Part shown: piece by piece, positions 1 through 9,749 of the stretch
Numbering within the stretch: the first letter of the stretch is position 1
Layout of the letters: the number at the start of each line of letters is the position of its first letter
Origin: Blastocladiella britannica
Taxonomy: Eukaryota > Blastocladiomycota > Blastocladiomycetes > Blastocladiales > Blastocladiaceae
Direction: 5' to 3'
Length of the DNA: 25,368 nt
Assembly (NCBI GenBank): GCA_025349905.2
Contig: MU624761.1
Coordinates: 1 to 25,368, forward strand
The notes under the pieces: generated by a model
Told to the model about the DNA's origin: nothing
The model's database searches: none
Seen by the model: only the letters and a program-made list of their open reading frames with translations
Program-made: the position numbers and the translations under genes

Positions 1-480
1 AAGCGGTCGCGATCGCCGATATAGTGCGCGCGAACCTGTCGGTGGGTGGATGCAACACGCTGGCCGGCATTCTGGCCGACTTTGAGACCGGCGAGGGGGC
101 TGGCCAGCCTGTGCCTGCCGCGCGCGCGGGTGTTTACGAACCTCGGGCGCATCGGCGCCGGTACCAGCTCTGCCGCCCAGTGGAACGATGCGGCTCGGTT
201 CTTGAACTGGGGGCCGACCCGATGCCACAGTGTTTTTGTAAAGGTGTTTGGCTACGCTGGCCCCATCGCTGCGGCGTTGCAGGGCCCGGTATTGGCATAG
301 TAAATATACCCTCTTTCGGTCATTTTTGTTCTTGGATTTTGTTTTTCTTGCTTTTTCTTAGAGCGATCGCGACAAATTCTGGCTCTGGCCGGCGTGCTGT
401 GATACACAAGCGAGAGAGCCAATTGGTAAAATACATTTGATTGCATTGGAAAAAAAGTCTCAATAAGTCATTCCGCGCAC
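1..480. other. Unassigned 5' edge region with coding-like fragment
   Basis: No gene can be named here. Two overlapping plus-strand frames look partly coding. One is open from the window edge and contains VRANLSVGGCNTLAGIL. The other runs to a stop at about 298-300 and ends in FLNWGPTRCHSVFVKVFGYA. A frame change near base 130, by an intron too small to see, a sequencing error or a frameshift, would link them into one C-terminus of a plus-strand gene that begins outside the window. I do not recognise a family. Bases 301-480 are AT-richer and look like a 3' flank lying between this fragment and the broken minus-strand gene that follows. Confidence 0.2.
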
Positions 481-486
481 TGTAAC

Positions 487-2352
487 ACCTCCCATGATTT
501 CTGGAGCTTGGTGTCCGCGAGCACCGGCACCAGGATACGGAGTCATAAGTTGCATTGGTGCACATGTGATCCAGGAGACGGGTCACAGGCAGGTCCATCT
601 CGAGATCGGGCAGCACCGCGTCTGCCAACCACGTTGCCGTTTCATGTTGGTTTCCATCAAGCGCATAATTAAGCAAATATCTCCAGAATCAAACTTTGAG
701 CGCAATTCGCGATGGCCGTACCACCACAGCAACATCACTTGGCAGTCGCTCCTGATCGCCTTGGCAACACAATCGCGAGTGGTCTTCCTCGGTTTGTTTT
801 CACTATCCACAAAGTAGTGAGCTAGAAGCTCGTCCAGATCTGCGATTCGGCCCTGGTCCCAAGCTTTCAAAAATGCAGGTGAAGAGTCAAATTCGATAAG
901 CTTTGACCACATATGCTCTATCAACCACGAAAGCAATCTGAGGTCCGACGAGCAAGATATCTCAAGTGATCAAATAAAAGGACAACAGCTCGTGCCTTGC
1001 GATTCCGCTGACGACGGAATCGAAGGTCCAAGAACGCCTGCAATTCCCAGGTGTATCTTCATTGTTCCAAGTCCATTCCAATGGCGGCAGATGAAGGGTG
1101 GGGTTGCTATCGTAGCGCGCAAGCCATTATGGCAACGCGTCCTTGAGCGTCGCGTATGTGATAACAATCACGTCCGGGGCTACGAATGAAAGGGACTCAA
1201 TTGAGCCGCTGCCGGTGGCACGCAACGACGAAGACATGCGCCAGATCCAGTCCAGCGTGTCCGCACGACCCTGCGCGCTTGCCGTGAACAAAAGGGTGTC
1301 CACTACTGGGGAAAGCAATCCGTGTTCAACGTGTCGCTGCCATCACCAGTCAAGTACAGAAGGATCAAACAGATCGGGGTCTTCAAATATATTTTCATGG
1401 GATAGGTTCATCGAGACAGGCGGCAAGAGTTGACTGTCTGCCATGGCAGCCTATGCCTCGAGCAGATCAACACGACCTTTAGTGCCAAGCATAACCAGAT
1501 CCTCGAGATTGAAGGGGCGCAGTCCACTGTGAGCCTCGTCGTCATCCGCATCACTGTCCTCCTTGCTGTCCCAGTTTCACCAAGCGTTCCAGTGCATTGT
1601 CTGGATGGAGAGCAAAGCCCGTTCTTGGTGGCGCGATCGCGCCACCATTGGCATATGGCCAGCTGCATCGGACGATCGTCGATGTTGGTAGGCAGTTTCG
1701 AACGTGCAATTGGAGTTGGGATGTGTTGCACAACTTGCCGAGCGGTACGGCCCGTAAAGGCGTGATGGACGGCTGCAACAGACTTGAACGGGAGGCCAAG
1801 TTGTGTGTGTTTCTGCCACCACCAGTCGAGCGTGTCCACGTCCCGGGCGCCGTCAATGGCCGTGGCCGTGGCCGTGGAAGGGAATTTGATGGGTGGCAGG
1901 TGGAGCTGGTCGCAGTGTAGCTGCCACAGGCGGTCTAGCACAGGCACGCCAATGCGAGAGGCAGCGTCGACCATGTCGGACGTCACCACCAGCGGAAAGT
2001 TGTTGTTGTTGTTGGTGCAGTGCTCGCGCAGCGAATCGAACGAGTCAATTTGCCTGCGACGAATGGCAGACGCCAACAGCACGCCTGCGTCGTCCAGCGC
2101 GAGCTCCTGTGGCGTAAAGGACCAGAACCAGACTTGGAGTAGGAGCGCGCTCGGCGCGGAGCCAAATTCAAAGGCCGAAAGGGAGCGGAGGAGACGGCGC
2201 ACAAAGCCCGGAGTCTTGGTAGGGTGGACCATCATCAGGCACGCGGACCATTCATCGGGGCAGGACTTTTGCGCTTTCGTACCACCAATGAGGTGGCAAA
2301 ATATGCGGTCTAGTACCGGATTGGGGACAACGTTCGTGGCTGTTTATACCAT
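487..2352 (-). pseudogene. Degraded LDWW-repeat (ankyrin-like) family gene
   Basis: The minus strand encodes recognisable pieces of one repeat protein spread over several frames. The N-terminal piece (about 2343-1620) has VVPNPVLDRIFCHLI, which looks like an F-box-like start, then RDVDTLDWWWQKHTQLGLPF and AICQWWRDRATKNGL. The frame then shifts near 1620 and again near 1552. The next piece has PSVLDW-stop-WQRHVEHGLLSP and LLFTASAQGRADTLDWIWRM. Further shifts near 960 and 665 lead to VMLLWWYGHRELRSKFD and LLNYALDGNQHETATWLAD. In-frame stops lie at 2344-2346 (third codon after a possible ATG at 2350-2352), 1451-1453, 1343-1345 and 1127-1129. The 'hydrophobic-LDWWW...sGLPl' style resembles ankyrin-like repeats that are abundant in blastocladiomycete proteomes, a recollection I cannot check here. 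With several stops and shifts it is most likely a pseudogene. Unrecognised introns could explain some breaks but not the stop inside LDW-stop-W. Confidence 0.6.
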
Positions 2353-2531
2353 CCGAAGAGCTTTGGTTGCGGGCTCCACAAACGAAAGTACTGGATGCAC
2401 CTCGGAGGCAGCAAGGGAGCACATGCCACATGCGGCACGATATCCAAGGGTCTGGCGCAGGAAGATGGCGCGAGTGTTGCTGTCGCTCGAGACAATTTTT
2501 TTGTGTATGTGTCCGCGAGCAACAAATGGCG

Positions 2532-2537
2532 TATAAA
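2532..2537 (+). promoter_or_regulatory. TATA-like box before the LRR gene
   Basis: TATAAA lies about 22 bp upstream of the first plausible start codon (2560), followed by a CT-rich stretch (CTCTCTCTCT) just before it. The short distance means that, if this box is used, the transcript either has a very short leader or starts translation at the second in-frame ATG (2578). Confidence 0.35.
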
Positions 2538-2559
2538 ACTGGTCGCCTCTCTCTCTATA

Positions 2560-4131
2560 ATGCACAATCCAAAGCATATGAACACGATCACGATCCCTTT
2601 TGCCGAGCTGCGTCGAACTGGGCGGCAATGGCGCTTACAGCATCGCTATGGTGGTCACATTATGAAATGCTTTACCGACTATCTTGTCCGCACGAACCCA
2701 GCCAATCAAGCGACTGTGATCGCCGACTTGACCGCGCGCGTGGTACTGATGAAGAGAGAGTCACCAATGCAAGTCCTGCTGCGCGCCGGAGATCACAATG
2801 AAGAATTCTGCTGGATCGCGTCTCAGTTACCCAACTCGGGCCTGATGCGCTCGATTAAGGTCGCCATTGCTACTGAGATGGACGTGTTGGCGGCGATGCC
2901 CGATCGAGCACTGGACTTGGCCCTTGATCTTCCCCGGGCCCAGATGCGTACAGCTTTCGCGGAAGTGTGCCGGCTCATGGCCAATCCGCCCAACTGCCAA
3001 CAAGAGGTGCTGGTTCGGCTCGAGGCGTTCCTCACGTATCAGCTGCGTGTGCTGGAGGAGACAGAGGGTTTGGGAACAGTGATCGATATTGAGCACGAGG
3101 ACGACGACGATGACGAAGGGGCGATCATTCCTGCAACCCCTGCCATGGTGCCTACGATTTACCATTTTTTATTGTTGGGATCCCACCGTGCTGACTTCAT
3201 TTGCTTTGGCAATAAGAAAGGGGATCAGGAGACGGAGGAGGTGCCTCTTTTCTATACTCATGCCATTGGACCCTGATCATTGTGCTCACCTCGTTCGTAT
3301 TGTTCCGACTAGGAGGAAAATATTCCAGAGCTTGAAGTGATACGATTGTCTGAGGTACAACCATTCAAAAAGAAAGGGAAGTTATGTACTCATAGGCGAC
3401 ACATTGGATAGATCGCACCGACGGAACTGGGCGATCTCGAGCTTTGGAATATGCTGTACAGCGTTGCCAGCGGCGCCCTGTCCAAGGTGACCACTTCCAA
3501 AAAGCCAATCACCAAACGCGGCATTGCAGTTCTTAACCTGGCCATGTCGTGTCCAAACCAAAAGCTCGAGTGCCTCGAGCTCGACAGGACCGGTCTAGAC
3601 ATCGCGGGCGCTCGTGCGCTTGCATCCTACCTGCCCTCGATGCTGGCCAGGCTGAATCTCGATGGCAACCAAATTGGTGACGACGGCGCTGCTGACATTG
3701 TTGCGAACTTGCCATCCACGATCCAACTGCTCTGGCTGGACGGCAACGGGATCAGTGACGCCGGAGCCATTGCGATCGCGCCACGGTTGCCGGCATCTCT
3801 GCGCTCCCTGACACTGAATGGGAACCAGATTGGTGACCCGGGAGTCCGCGCTCTGGCCTCCTGGTTGCCGCGGTCTCTCGACACGTTGTTTCTTAATGCG
3901 AACCGCATTGGTGACCTTGGCGCCAAAGTGCTCGCAGCCCGAATGCCACCGAGATTGACTCGGCTGTCCCTCAGCGGCAACCAGATTGGCGGCAGCGGCA
4001 TTTCTGCCATTGTTTCCAGCTTGCCAAAGAGCGTTGCTCAGCTTTGGCTGAAAGACAATCCCTACGGCCCGATCGGGACATTGGCAATCCTCGGTTCTTG
4101 GTTTGCGACGTCTGCCAAGATATATTGGTGA
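2560..4131 (+). CDS. Leucine-rich-repeat (RNI-like) protein
   Basis: I model three exons: 2560-3240, 3313-3354 and 3412-4131, giving about 480 residues. The introns (72 and 57 bp) fit the local size range, and both junctions are phase 0. The C-terminal half is a ladder of about seven 26-residue leucine-rich repeats with consensus LxxLxLxGNQIGDxGAxxLAxxLP, the ribonuclease-inhibitor-like type that forms a curved protein-binding surface. The N-terminal ~200 residues are not repeats and I do not recognise them. They end in an acidic run (EHEDDDDDE) that may be a flexible linker. The first donor (GTGCCT at 3241) is the least certain part; an alternative GTGCCT lies at 3148. The start could be 2560 or the in-frame ATG at 2578. 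The gene faces away from the decayed repeat gene and ends 46 bp from the bHLH gene's stop. Its function is unknown, probably protein-protein interaction. Confidence 0.6.
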
Positions 4132-4158
4132 TGGCACCTCACAGATGGAGACAAATGC

Positions 4159-4164
4159 AATAAA
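4159..4164 (+). terminator. AATAAA polyadenylation signal
   Basis: A canonical AATAAA lies 28 bp after the LRR gene's stop codon, inside the 46-bp gap before the stop codon of the convergent bHLH gene. Cleavage 10-30 bp downstream would fall inside the bHLH coding region, so the two messages should overlap. Confidence 0.45.
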
Positions 4165-4177
4165 AAAATGGAAAAAT

Positions 4178-5631
4178 CTAATTGAGGACACCACCGCCAG
4201 ACCCAGTCTCAAACGCCGACGCCGACGACGCTGATACCGACGCCCCCGCCACACCGCCGCCCAGCGACCGTGGCAGAGGCAGTGGCCCCTGGTCAGAGAC
4301 GCGCGCCAGCCCGCGCATCAGCGACGCAATCCGCGGCGACTCGCCCGCCTCGCCCATCTGAACTCGCGCCAGCGCCGGTCCGCTTTGCAGCACCGAAGAC
4401 GTGTGGTGGGCCAAGTACGATGCCGCTGATCCATACTGGTGGTGAAGAGGAGGAGCGATGGTCGCCTCAAGGGGCTGCTGCGCCACCCGGTGCAGGTGCA
4501 TTTGTGCCGCGTGTGGAGTCGGAAGGCTGGAATACGCGTGAGGGTAGGCGGCAGTGTTGTCGTGGGGCGGGCTTTCGTGATGCGGAGGATGAGGGTGATG
4601 AGGATGATGAGAAAGAGGGTGATGATGATACTGCTGCTGCTCGAGGGGTAGTCGCTCTTGGGATAGTCGTTGGTGCTGCTGTAGTTGCGGATAGGGTCCA
4701 GGCTCTGCTGCTGGCGCATAGGACGCCCCATTTTTTGACGCATATGACGCTGCTGTTGCTGGGGGCTGGTGGTGTTGCTGAGCAGCTGGATAGAACGGCG
4801 CTGGGTAAGGCGATTCTCCCACAGCTTCCGCGGCAGTCTGGGCAGGCAACGTTGCCACTGCAGCACTGTGACGCATCATACCGCCTGACCCGGGTAGTGA
4901 AAAGCCGTCCGTGGTGGACTCGGAAGCGCTAGAAGCAGCAGCGGTAGCAGGAGGCTGACGTCTGGCCACCTCCGCCGACACGGTAGTGCCGTCAATCCCG
5001 ACCCCCGCCAGCATCTCAAGCATCGTTGCTCGCTCAAGCGACAGCTGCGCAACCTCGTCCACGAGCTTGCGCATGTACTCGATAGTATAGTCCAGGGTGT
5101 TGGCCTTGGAAAGCAGCGAGCCCTTGTGTACCGAGTACGGGATCATGGTGGACAGCAGCTGGATGGCGTTATTGATGTGCTCTGCGATCCCAAGGTGTGG
5201 TTGGTTTGAATATGAGACTTTGCTTTGCGAATGAAAATCGAATGAACATACCACGACGACGGCGTTCGATGTTGTTGTGCGTCGCACGGCGATGGGCAAC
5301 CACGTCAACGCTCTCTTCCTCCGGGGGAGCCGCACTGTGCATTACAATAAGATCAATTCCGTCCATAAAATAAAATGAAATAAACGCACTTGAGAATATT
5401 GACGCCGGACACAAAGTACTCGGGTTTCTCGGTCTTGCGGGGACGGCCGCGCTTGCGCTTAAGCGGCGGGCGGTTGTCGTCGCCCTCGGGAGGCGGCGAT
5501 TGCAGAGTCACAATCTGCACACCGGCCGGGAGCACGTCGTCGCCGGCGCGAGTGGTGTTGTACGAGTACGAAGCGTCCATGGGCGACCCGTGGCGCGAGG
5601 AAACGGTTGTCAAATGCTGCTCGGCGGGCAT
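4178..5631 (-). CDS. AT-hook and bHLH transcription factor
   Basis: Three exons: 5631-5390, 5334-5252 and 5181-4178; 442 residues; introns of 55 and 70 bp. Residues 58-67 (KRKRGRPRKT) are an AT-hook, a minor-groove DNA-binding motif. Residues ~95-150 form a basic helix-loop-helix: THNNIERRRREHINNAI, then a loop and LLSKANTLDYTIEYM. The His, Glu and Arg of the basic region (H100, E104, R108) are the three residues that in class B bHLH proteins read the E-box CACGTG, so this specificity is predicted. The second intron falls within the basic region's RRRR-E and its removal restores the motif exactly, which supports the splice model. After the bHLH there is a short leucine-containing helix, then a long Ala/Gln/His/Pro-rich tail with a His cluster (QQQYHHHPLSHHPHHP), probably an activation or assembly region. 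The target genes cannot be read from sequence. The gene is probably nuclear and acts as a dimer. Confidence 0.85.
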
Positions 5632-5764
5632 CTTTTTTCTCTCTTTGTGCTGGATGGAGAGAACCGACTGCTGAAACGCATTTCCACCAGCACGTGGAAA
5701 AAGTAAATCGCACGTGGGGCTTATGCGAAATTAATTGGGCAGGGTCGCGTCGTCACTGCCAGGT

Positions 5765-6854
5765 TTATTTTCGGGCACGCTTTGGCTTTGCAGGATTCAA
5801 GGTTCCGGGGGCAGAGGATGAGGAGGGCGAATCCACGGCACTGCGCTTGCGCTTAGTGGCGGCAGGTACCGCGGCAATAACCGGCGAATCTGCGCGCTTC
5901 CCATCATTGTCGTACTCTTCGTCCTCGGGCACCGCAGCCGGATCCAAACCCGCCTGGATCATCTTGACCGCAAGCTCAAATAGGTAGTCGTAGCACTCGG
6001 CCATGGACTTGGCCTTTTCCCACGACTCGCCCCACACGTACACGCCGTGCCGCCGCACCAGGACCGCGTTCGTCTCTGGGAATGCCAGCATAGCCTAACC
6101 AACCAATTTTCACTGAAAACTGGATCCAAACTAAATGAAAAACATAAGTACAAACCTGCTCCATGCGACCCTGCAAATCCTCCTCCTCGGGCGTGTTCTC
6201 AATAATGGGAATGCGCAGCCGCTCATAGTACCGGAAATTGGTGGACGACGACCCGCGGCGAATGCCCTTGATCATTTCCTGGTGCGTGACCTCAAACACG
6301 CTGCCCTTGGTCAGCAGCGTGATCATGACCGCGGCCTGCGAGTGGGTGTGAATGCACGCGCCAGCGTTGCGCAGCTCGTACGCGTTGAAAAACAGAGGCG
6401 TGCACGCGGACTGCTTCAGGGCCGCGCCGCGTGCCGATGTCGGGTGAACAACAACGGCACGCGTAGTGCGGTCCAGGACAAACATATCGGACGGCTGCAG
6501 ACGCTCCTTTTGCACGCCCGACGGCGCAATGTACACGCGGTCCTTTTCGCGAATGGACATGCCGCCGCCTGTTTGATGCATTTGTTGAGTAATGGAAAGG
6601 TTAAGTGCATTTGTTGCAGCGGTACCAGTGCCACTGACCCAACCGAGCGTGTAAAACTGCTTGCAAAGCGCGGGAATGAGCTGCTCGGCCGCCTCGCTCT
6701 CTTCGCGCGGAGCATAGCTGTCGTCAATCGCGTTGGTGCTACCGTTCGTCGTGGTTGTCGTTGTAGTCGTCTCCACCACTGACGCGCCTGTTGTCGGCGT
6801 TGCCACTGATGTTGTTGTGAGGTTGCCGTTACTGTTCTTTTTTTTCTTGGCCAT
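5765..6854 (-). CDS. MDE1: Methylthioribulose-1-phosphate dehydratase
   Basis: Two exons: 6854-6156 and 6094-5765, with a 61-bp intron (GTTTGT...TTAG); 342 residues. This is a class II aldolase/adducin-fold, zinc-dependent enzyme of the methionine salvage pathway. It dehydrates 5-methylthioribulose-1-phosphate to the diketone intermediate in the cytosol (family of yeast Mde1, human APIP). Diagnostic stretches are [34 protein letters not shown] with the two zinc-binding histidines, [10 protein letters not shown] with the likely catalytic Glu, and [18 protein letters not shown] with the third histidine ligand after the splice. Family members are usually about 240 residues. This one has an N-terminal Lys/Thr-rich extension of about 50 residues (starting [11 protein letters not shown]) and a C-terminal extension of about 50 residues with two basic clusters (KRKRS, KPKRARK) resembling nuclear localisation signals. 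The core is intact, so the enzyme is probably active. Confidence 0.95.
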
Positions 6855-6961
6855 TTTTTATGTTTTCGTAATAGCTCCAAAGAGGACTGTGGAGAAATGA
6901 AGCGATGCAATAGTATTGTATAAAAGTATGCGGACAGCGACAACAACAACAACAGAAAAGC

Positions 6962-8732
6962 TTACTCGCCGCTCCAGTACCGATCCCAGCGGGTGTACGT
7001 CGCGCGGCGTGGAAGCGAGTCCATTGACAGCGGCCGGCCAAGGTGATCCACCGGCGTCATCAATGCCGCCGGCTGCATCATCAATGGGGGCGGCGGGAGT
7101 GGCGACGACGAACCGTCAGCACCATGGAGAGCAAAAGCGACTCCCGTCCCGTACATGACCCCACTATACCGGTCCATGCTGCCGCTCTCATTGTAGCTGG
7201 GGTTGCCGCCACCGCCGTACAGAGCATGGTCGGGCGGGCCGAGCTGGACGTGAGCCGCGAACCCCGCACCGGTCGGCGATGCGGCGCGCTCTTCCTCGGC
7301 AATGCTAGCGAGCGTGCGGACCGTCCCGACCCGCGACAAGGACAGGATGATGGCGCTTCCGTGCCCGGACCGCGGAAGGGACGTTCCCCCAGGTCCCGCA
7401 TTGCCAAAGGACGCCAGGGACGATCCCGCATCGGGCGACGGCGGCGAGTAATGAAGCGATTGCTGCATCGGCTGCAGCGAACCGTCCGGAGCGGCCTGCA
7501 TGGAAGGTTGGCCGGTGTATGCCGTCATGGGTGCCGCCGAGACCGACGGCGGGGGGTACGCGATCATTCCACTCTTGCGCCGGAACCACTGCACCCACCC
7601 CGGTGACTGCTGCTGTTGCTCAGGGGTCAAGTGATGTGCGCTGCCGTGGTACATGACCGGCGGTGCTGTAGAGACGTACGCCGCCACGTCAGTCGGGCAC
7701 CCTCGTATATCGACAGCAAAGCTGCGCACCGATCCGTCGCGGCTGCTTGAGGGAGAAGAACCCATGGTCGGCGTCATCATGTGCAGCCCCGGGTGCCAGT
7801 CGTGCATGTGTGTCGGGGCGTGCATGGACGGCGAGTGCACGACGGTGACGGCGGTGGCCGCCCTGGTCAGCGACGAATGGGAGCGCTGCATCGACCCGCC
7901 GCCGCCATTGCGACCATTGCTCATCATGTGATGGTGCGGGATCATGTGGTTCGTAGTCCGCAGGCTGTCGGGCAAGTACCACACGTTCCGACGACCGCCT
8001 AGTGACCCTGATCGTCGCGATCGTGCCACGAAGAACATGACGCCAACGACGATGAATGCGGTCTGGTTTATACAGCTCGTTAGTACATGTTCAACTGCCA
8101 GGAACGTGTGGGATACAAGAAAAAAGAAAACGTACAAATCCAATGCCAAGGATCAGCAGACTGTTGTGAACGGGAGGCGACTTTCCAGCAGCCGAGTTGG
8201 GCATAGCGGCAGAGCCCTCAGCATCCTGAGTCGGGGTTGCAACGGTTGGGGACCCGGCGGTAACCGATGGAGCTGCAGCCGGCATCCCTGCAGTGGCCAA
8301 CATTGGACCTGATGATGACGAAGTCGATGCAGCCAGAAGGCTCGTCATGCCAGTCGAGGTGATTGGAAATGTCGTTGAGGACAGTGCATTCACACTGCTG
8401 GTGGCGGTACTCACTGCCAGAATCGGATCCGCTACAGTCACACTCACGGGAGGAATCGTCGCGCTGCTGCTGGCCACAGGCAGCGGATCCACGGTTGACG
8501 CGGTTGGCAGGGCCACTTCTGGAGAGATCGAGGGAATGGCGGCAGTGGCCACTGCTGCTGGCAGCGGAGATGAGCTCATCGTGGTGGCAGCACCGCTCTT
8601 GCTGGTTGCGGTGGTTGTAGAAAGTGCAGTCGTTGTCAAAAGTGCGGTCGGTCCAGGCAGCGAAATCGATGGAAGAGAGAGAGGAGACAAGGACAAGAGA
8701 GAGGAAGAAGTGGAAATGATGGGAAGAGGCAT
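6962..8732 (-). CDS. Ser/Thr-rich single-pass membrane protein
   Basis: Two exons: 8732-8136 and 8062-6962, with a 73-bp intron holding a TACTAAC branch site; about 565 residues. Residues 1 to ~185 are rich in Ser, Thr, Ala and Pro, like an O-glycosylated extracellular stalk. A single transmembrane helix follows, made only after splicing: SLLILGIGF joined to TAFIVVGVMFFVA, then the basic stop-transfer RSRRSG. The remaining ~350 residues are Pro/Gln/Ser/His-rich with Tyr- and Pro-containing patches and little predicted fold. The plan resembles fungal single-pass cell-surface sensors or signalling mucins, but no WSC, cysteine-rich or kinase domain is visible. The chosen ATG (8732) is the first in frame. 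It has only a weak signal-peptide-like start (MPLPIISTSSSLLSLSPLSL), so an upstream exon is possible. Function unknown. Confidence 0.65.
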
Positions 8733-8967
8733 GGGAAAGTGTGGGATCGCCCCCCTCTGTCGAGGTTGTGGATGTATGGATAAAATAATCAAGTACAGCA
8801 GGTGCAGAAGTCGTTATTTATGTCATATTCAATGGCGATAAAGGGAAGGAGGTCGGCCAGTCAAGGCAAGAGAAAAAAGAAGATAGAGGGTTGGGAAAAA
8901 AAGTCGTGATAATTGGGAAGTAAAATTATAGTATATTATTTCGTCAACGTCAACAACCGCCAGTGTT

Positions 8968-9506
8968 TTAGTGGAGACGGCCCTGGCACGCCTTGAGCAT
9001 GTCAAAGTAGTAGTTGCAGGTGGAGGGCTCGCTGTTGGTCTCCATGCACTTCATGTACGCCTTGAGGTCAGCCTCGCACAGACCGCCGGCATTCTGGGCC
9101 GACGACTGCTGCGAGTAGTACATGGGCTGCGCCTGCTCAACGGGAGCGGCCGGGGCCGGTGCGGGGGCCGAGGAGCCGCCGCCAAACATGGAGGTGAGGC
9201 CGGCGCCGAGAGTGTGTCCCTGTGCATTTCACATGTATGTCAATATGGAGGACTCACACACCATTTCAATACTTAAAAAATAACACGTACAACAGCAGAT
9301 CCGACGGCAACACCGGCAGCGGTGGTGGCCATCTGGGCAAACATGCTGGGCTGCTGGGGCGCAGCGGCCATGGGAGGCGCGTGCGTCGGGTGCAGGGCAG
9401 CGGGAGCCGGCGCGTGGTGCATGGGCGCGGCGGCGGTGGTAGCCGGGCGCGAGGGCGCAGCGGTACGGACGGGGGCGGCAGCGGAGCCACGAGCTTTGCG
9501 GGCCAT
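8968..9506 (-). CDS. MIX17: Twin CX9C mitochondrial protein (CHCHD2/MIX17)
   Basis: Two exons: 9506-9291 and 9219-8968, with a 71-bp intron (GTACGT...CACAG); 155 residues, close to human CHCHD2 (151). The N-terminus is Ala/Pro/Arg-rich and resembles a mitochondrial presequence ([19 protein letters not shown]). A central Gly/Ala hydrophobic segment spans the splice ([15 protein letters not shown] joined to [15 protein letters not shown]), typical of the CHCHD2/CHCHD10/Mix17 group. The C-terminal CHCH domain has two CX9C pairs, [11 protein letters not shown] and [11 protein letters not shown], whose disulfides form through the Mia40 import route in the intermembrane space. Family members support respiratory-chain function and cristae organisation. 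The gene is divergent from PEX13 across a 243-bp shared upstream region. Confidence 0.92.
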
Positions 9507-9608
9507 TTTTTTTAAAGATATTTTACAATAGCTAAGTTTTTGTATTGTCAGTTTTGGCTACTGTGGGGACACCGAGGCCTTAAATGCCGTACCGAGAGTC
9601 GACTGTGT

Positions 9609-9673
9609 ATGGGTGAGCAGCCAAACCGAAAGAGATGTCAGCGCGGTTGACGTGGAAAAATGCATCGAGCTGA
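9609..9673 (+). promoter_or_regulatory. Two short upstream ORFs in the PEX13 leader
   Basis: Between the MIX17 and PEX13 start codons there are two small plus-strand ORFs: 9609-9650 (13 codons before the stop) and 9635-9673 (12 codons before the stop). They overlap in different frames. A third ATG at 9660 is in frame with PEX13. If the transcript starts upstream of 9609 these would reduce or select initiation at the main start; if it starts later they are irrelevant. The transcription start is unknown. Confidence 0.3.
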
Positions 9674-9749
9674 TCCAAAAATTCCTCAACATTCGGCGAA
9701 GTCATCACACGCTCTTTCAAGGAAGCCGCCAAAAAAATTCAAAGTCAGA

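Noticed and set aside
487..605. Minus-strand reading MQLMTPYPGAGARGHQAPEI near the remnant's end
   Set aside because: It looks protein-like but is short, follows a stop at once and matches no family I know; probably a chance frame.
487..1345. RIP-like C-to-T mutation as cause of the pseudogene stops
   Set aside because: Any stop codon can be reached by a C-to-T or G-to-A change, so four stops prove nothing. Only the LDW-stop-W case is informative, and RIP is not known in this group.
1784..2536. 250-codon plus-strand open frame
   Set aside because: Antisense to the repeat-family remnant, whose minus-strand frame holds the recognisable LDWWW motifs.
5590..9506. Functional cluster of the four minus-strand genes
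   Set aside because: A transcription factor, a salvage enzyme, a surface protein and a mitochondrial CX9C protein share no pathway, and each has its own intergenic gap.
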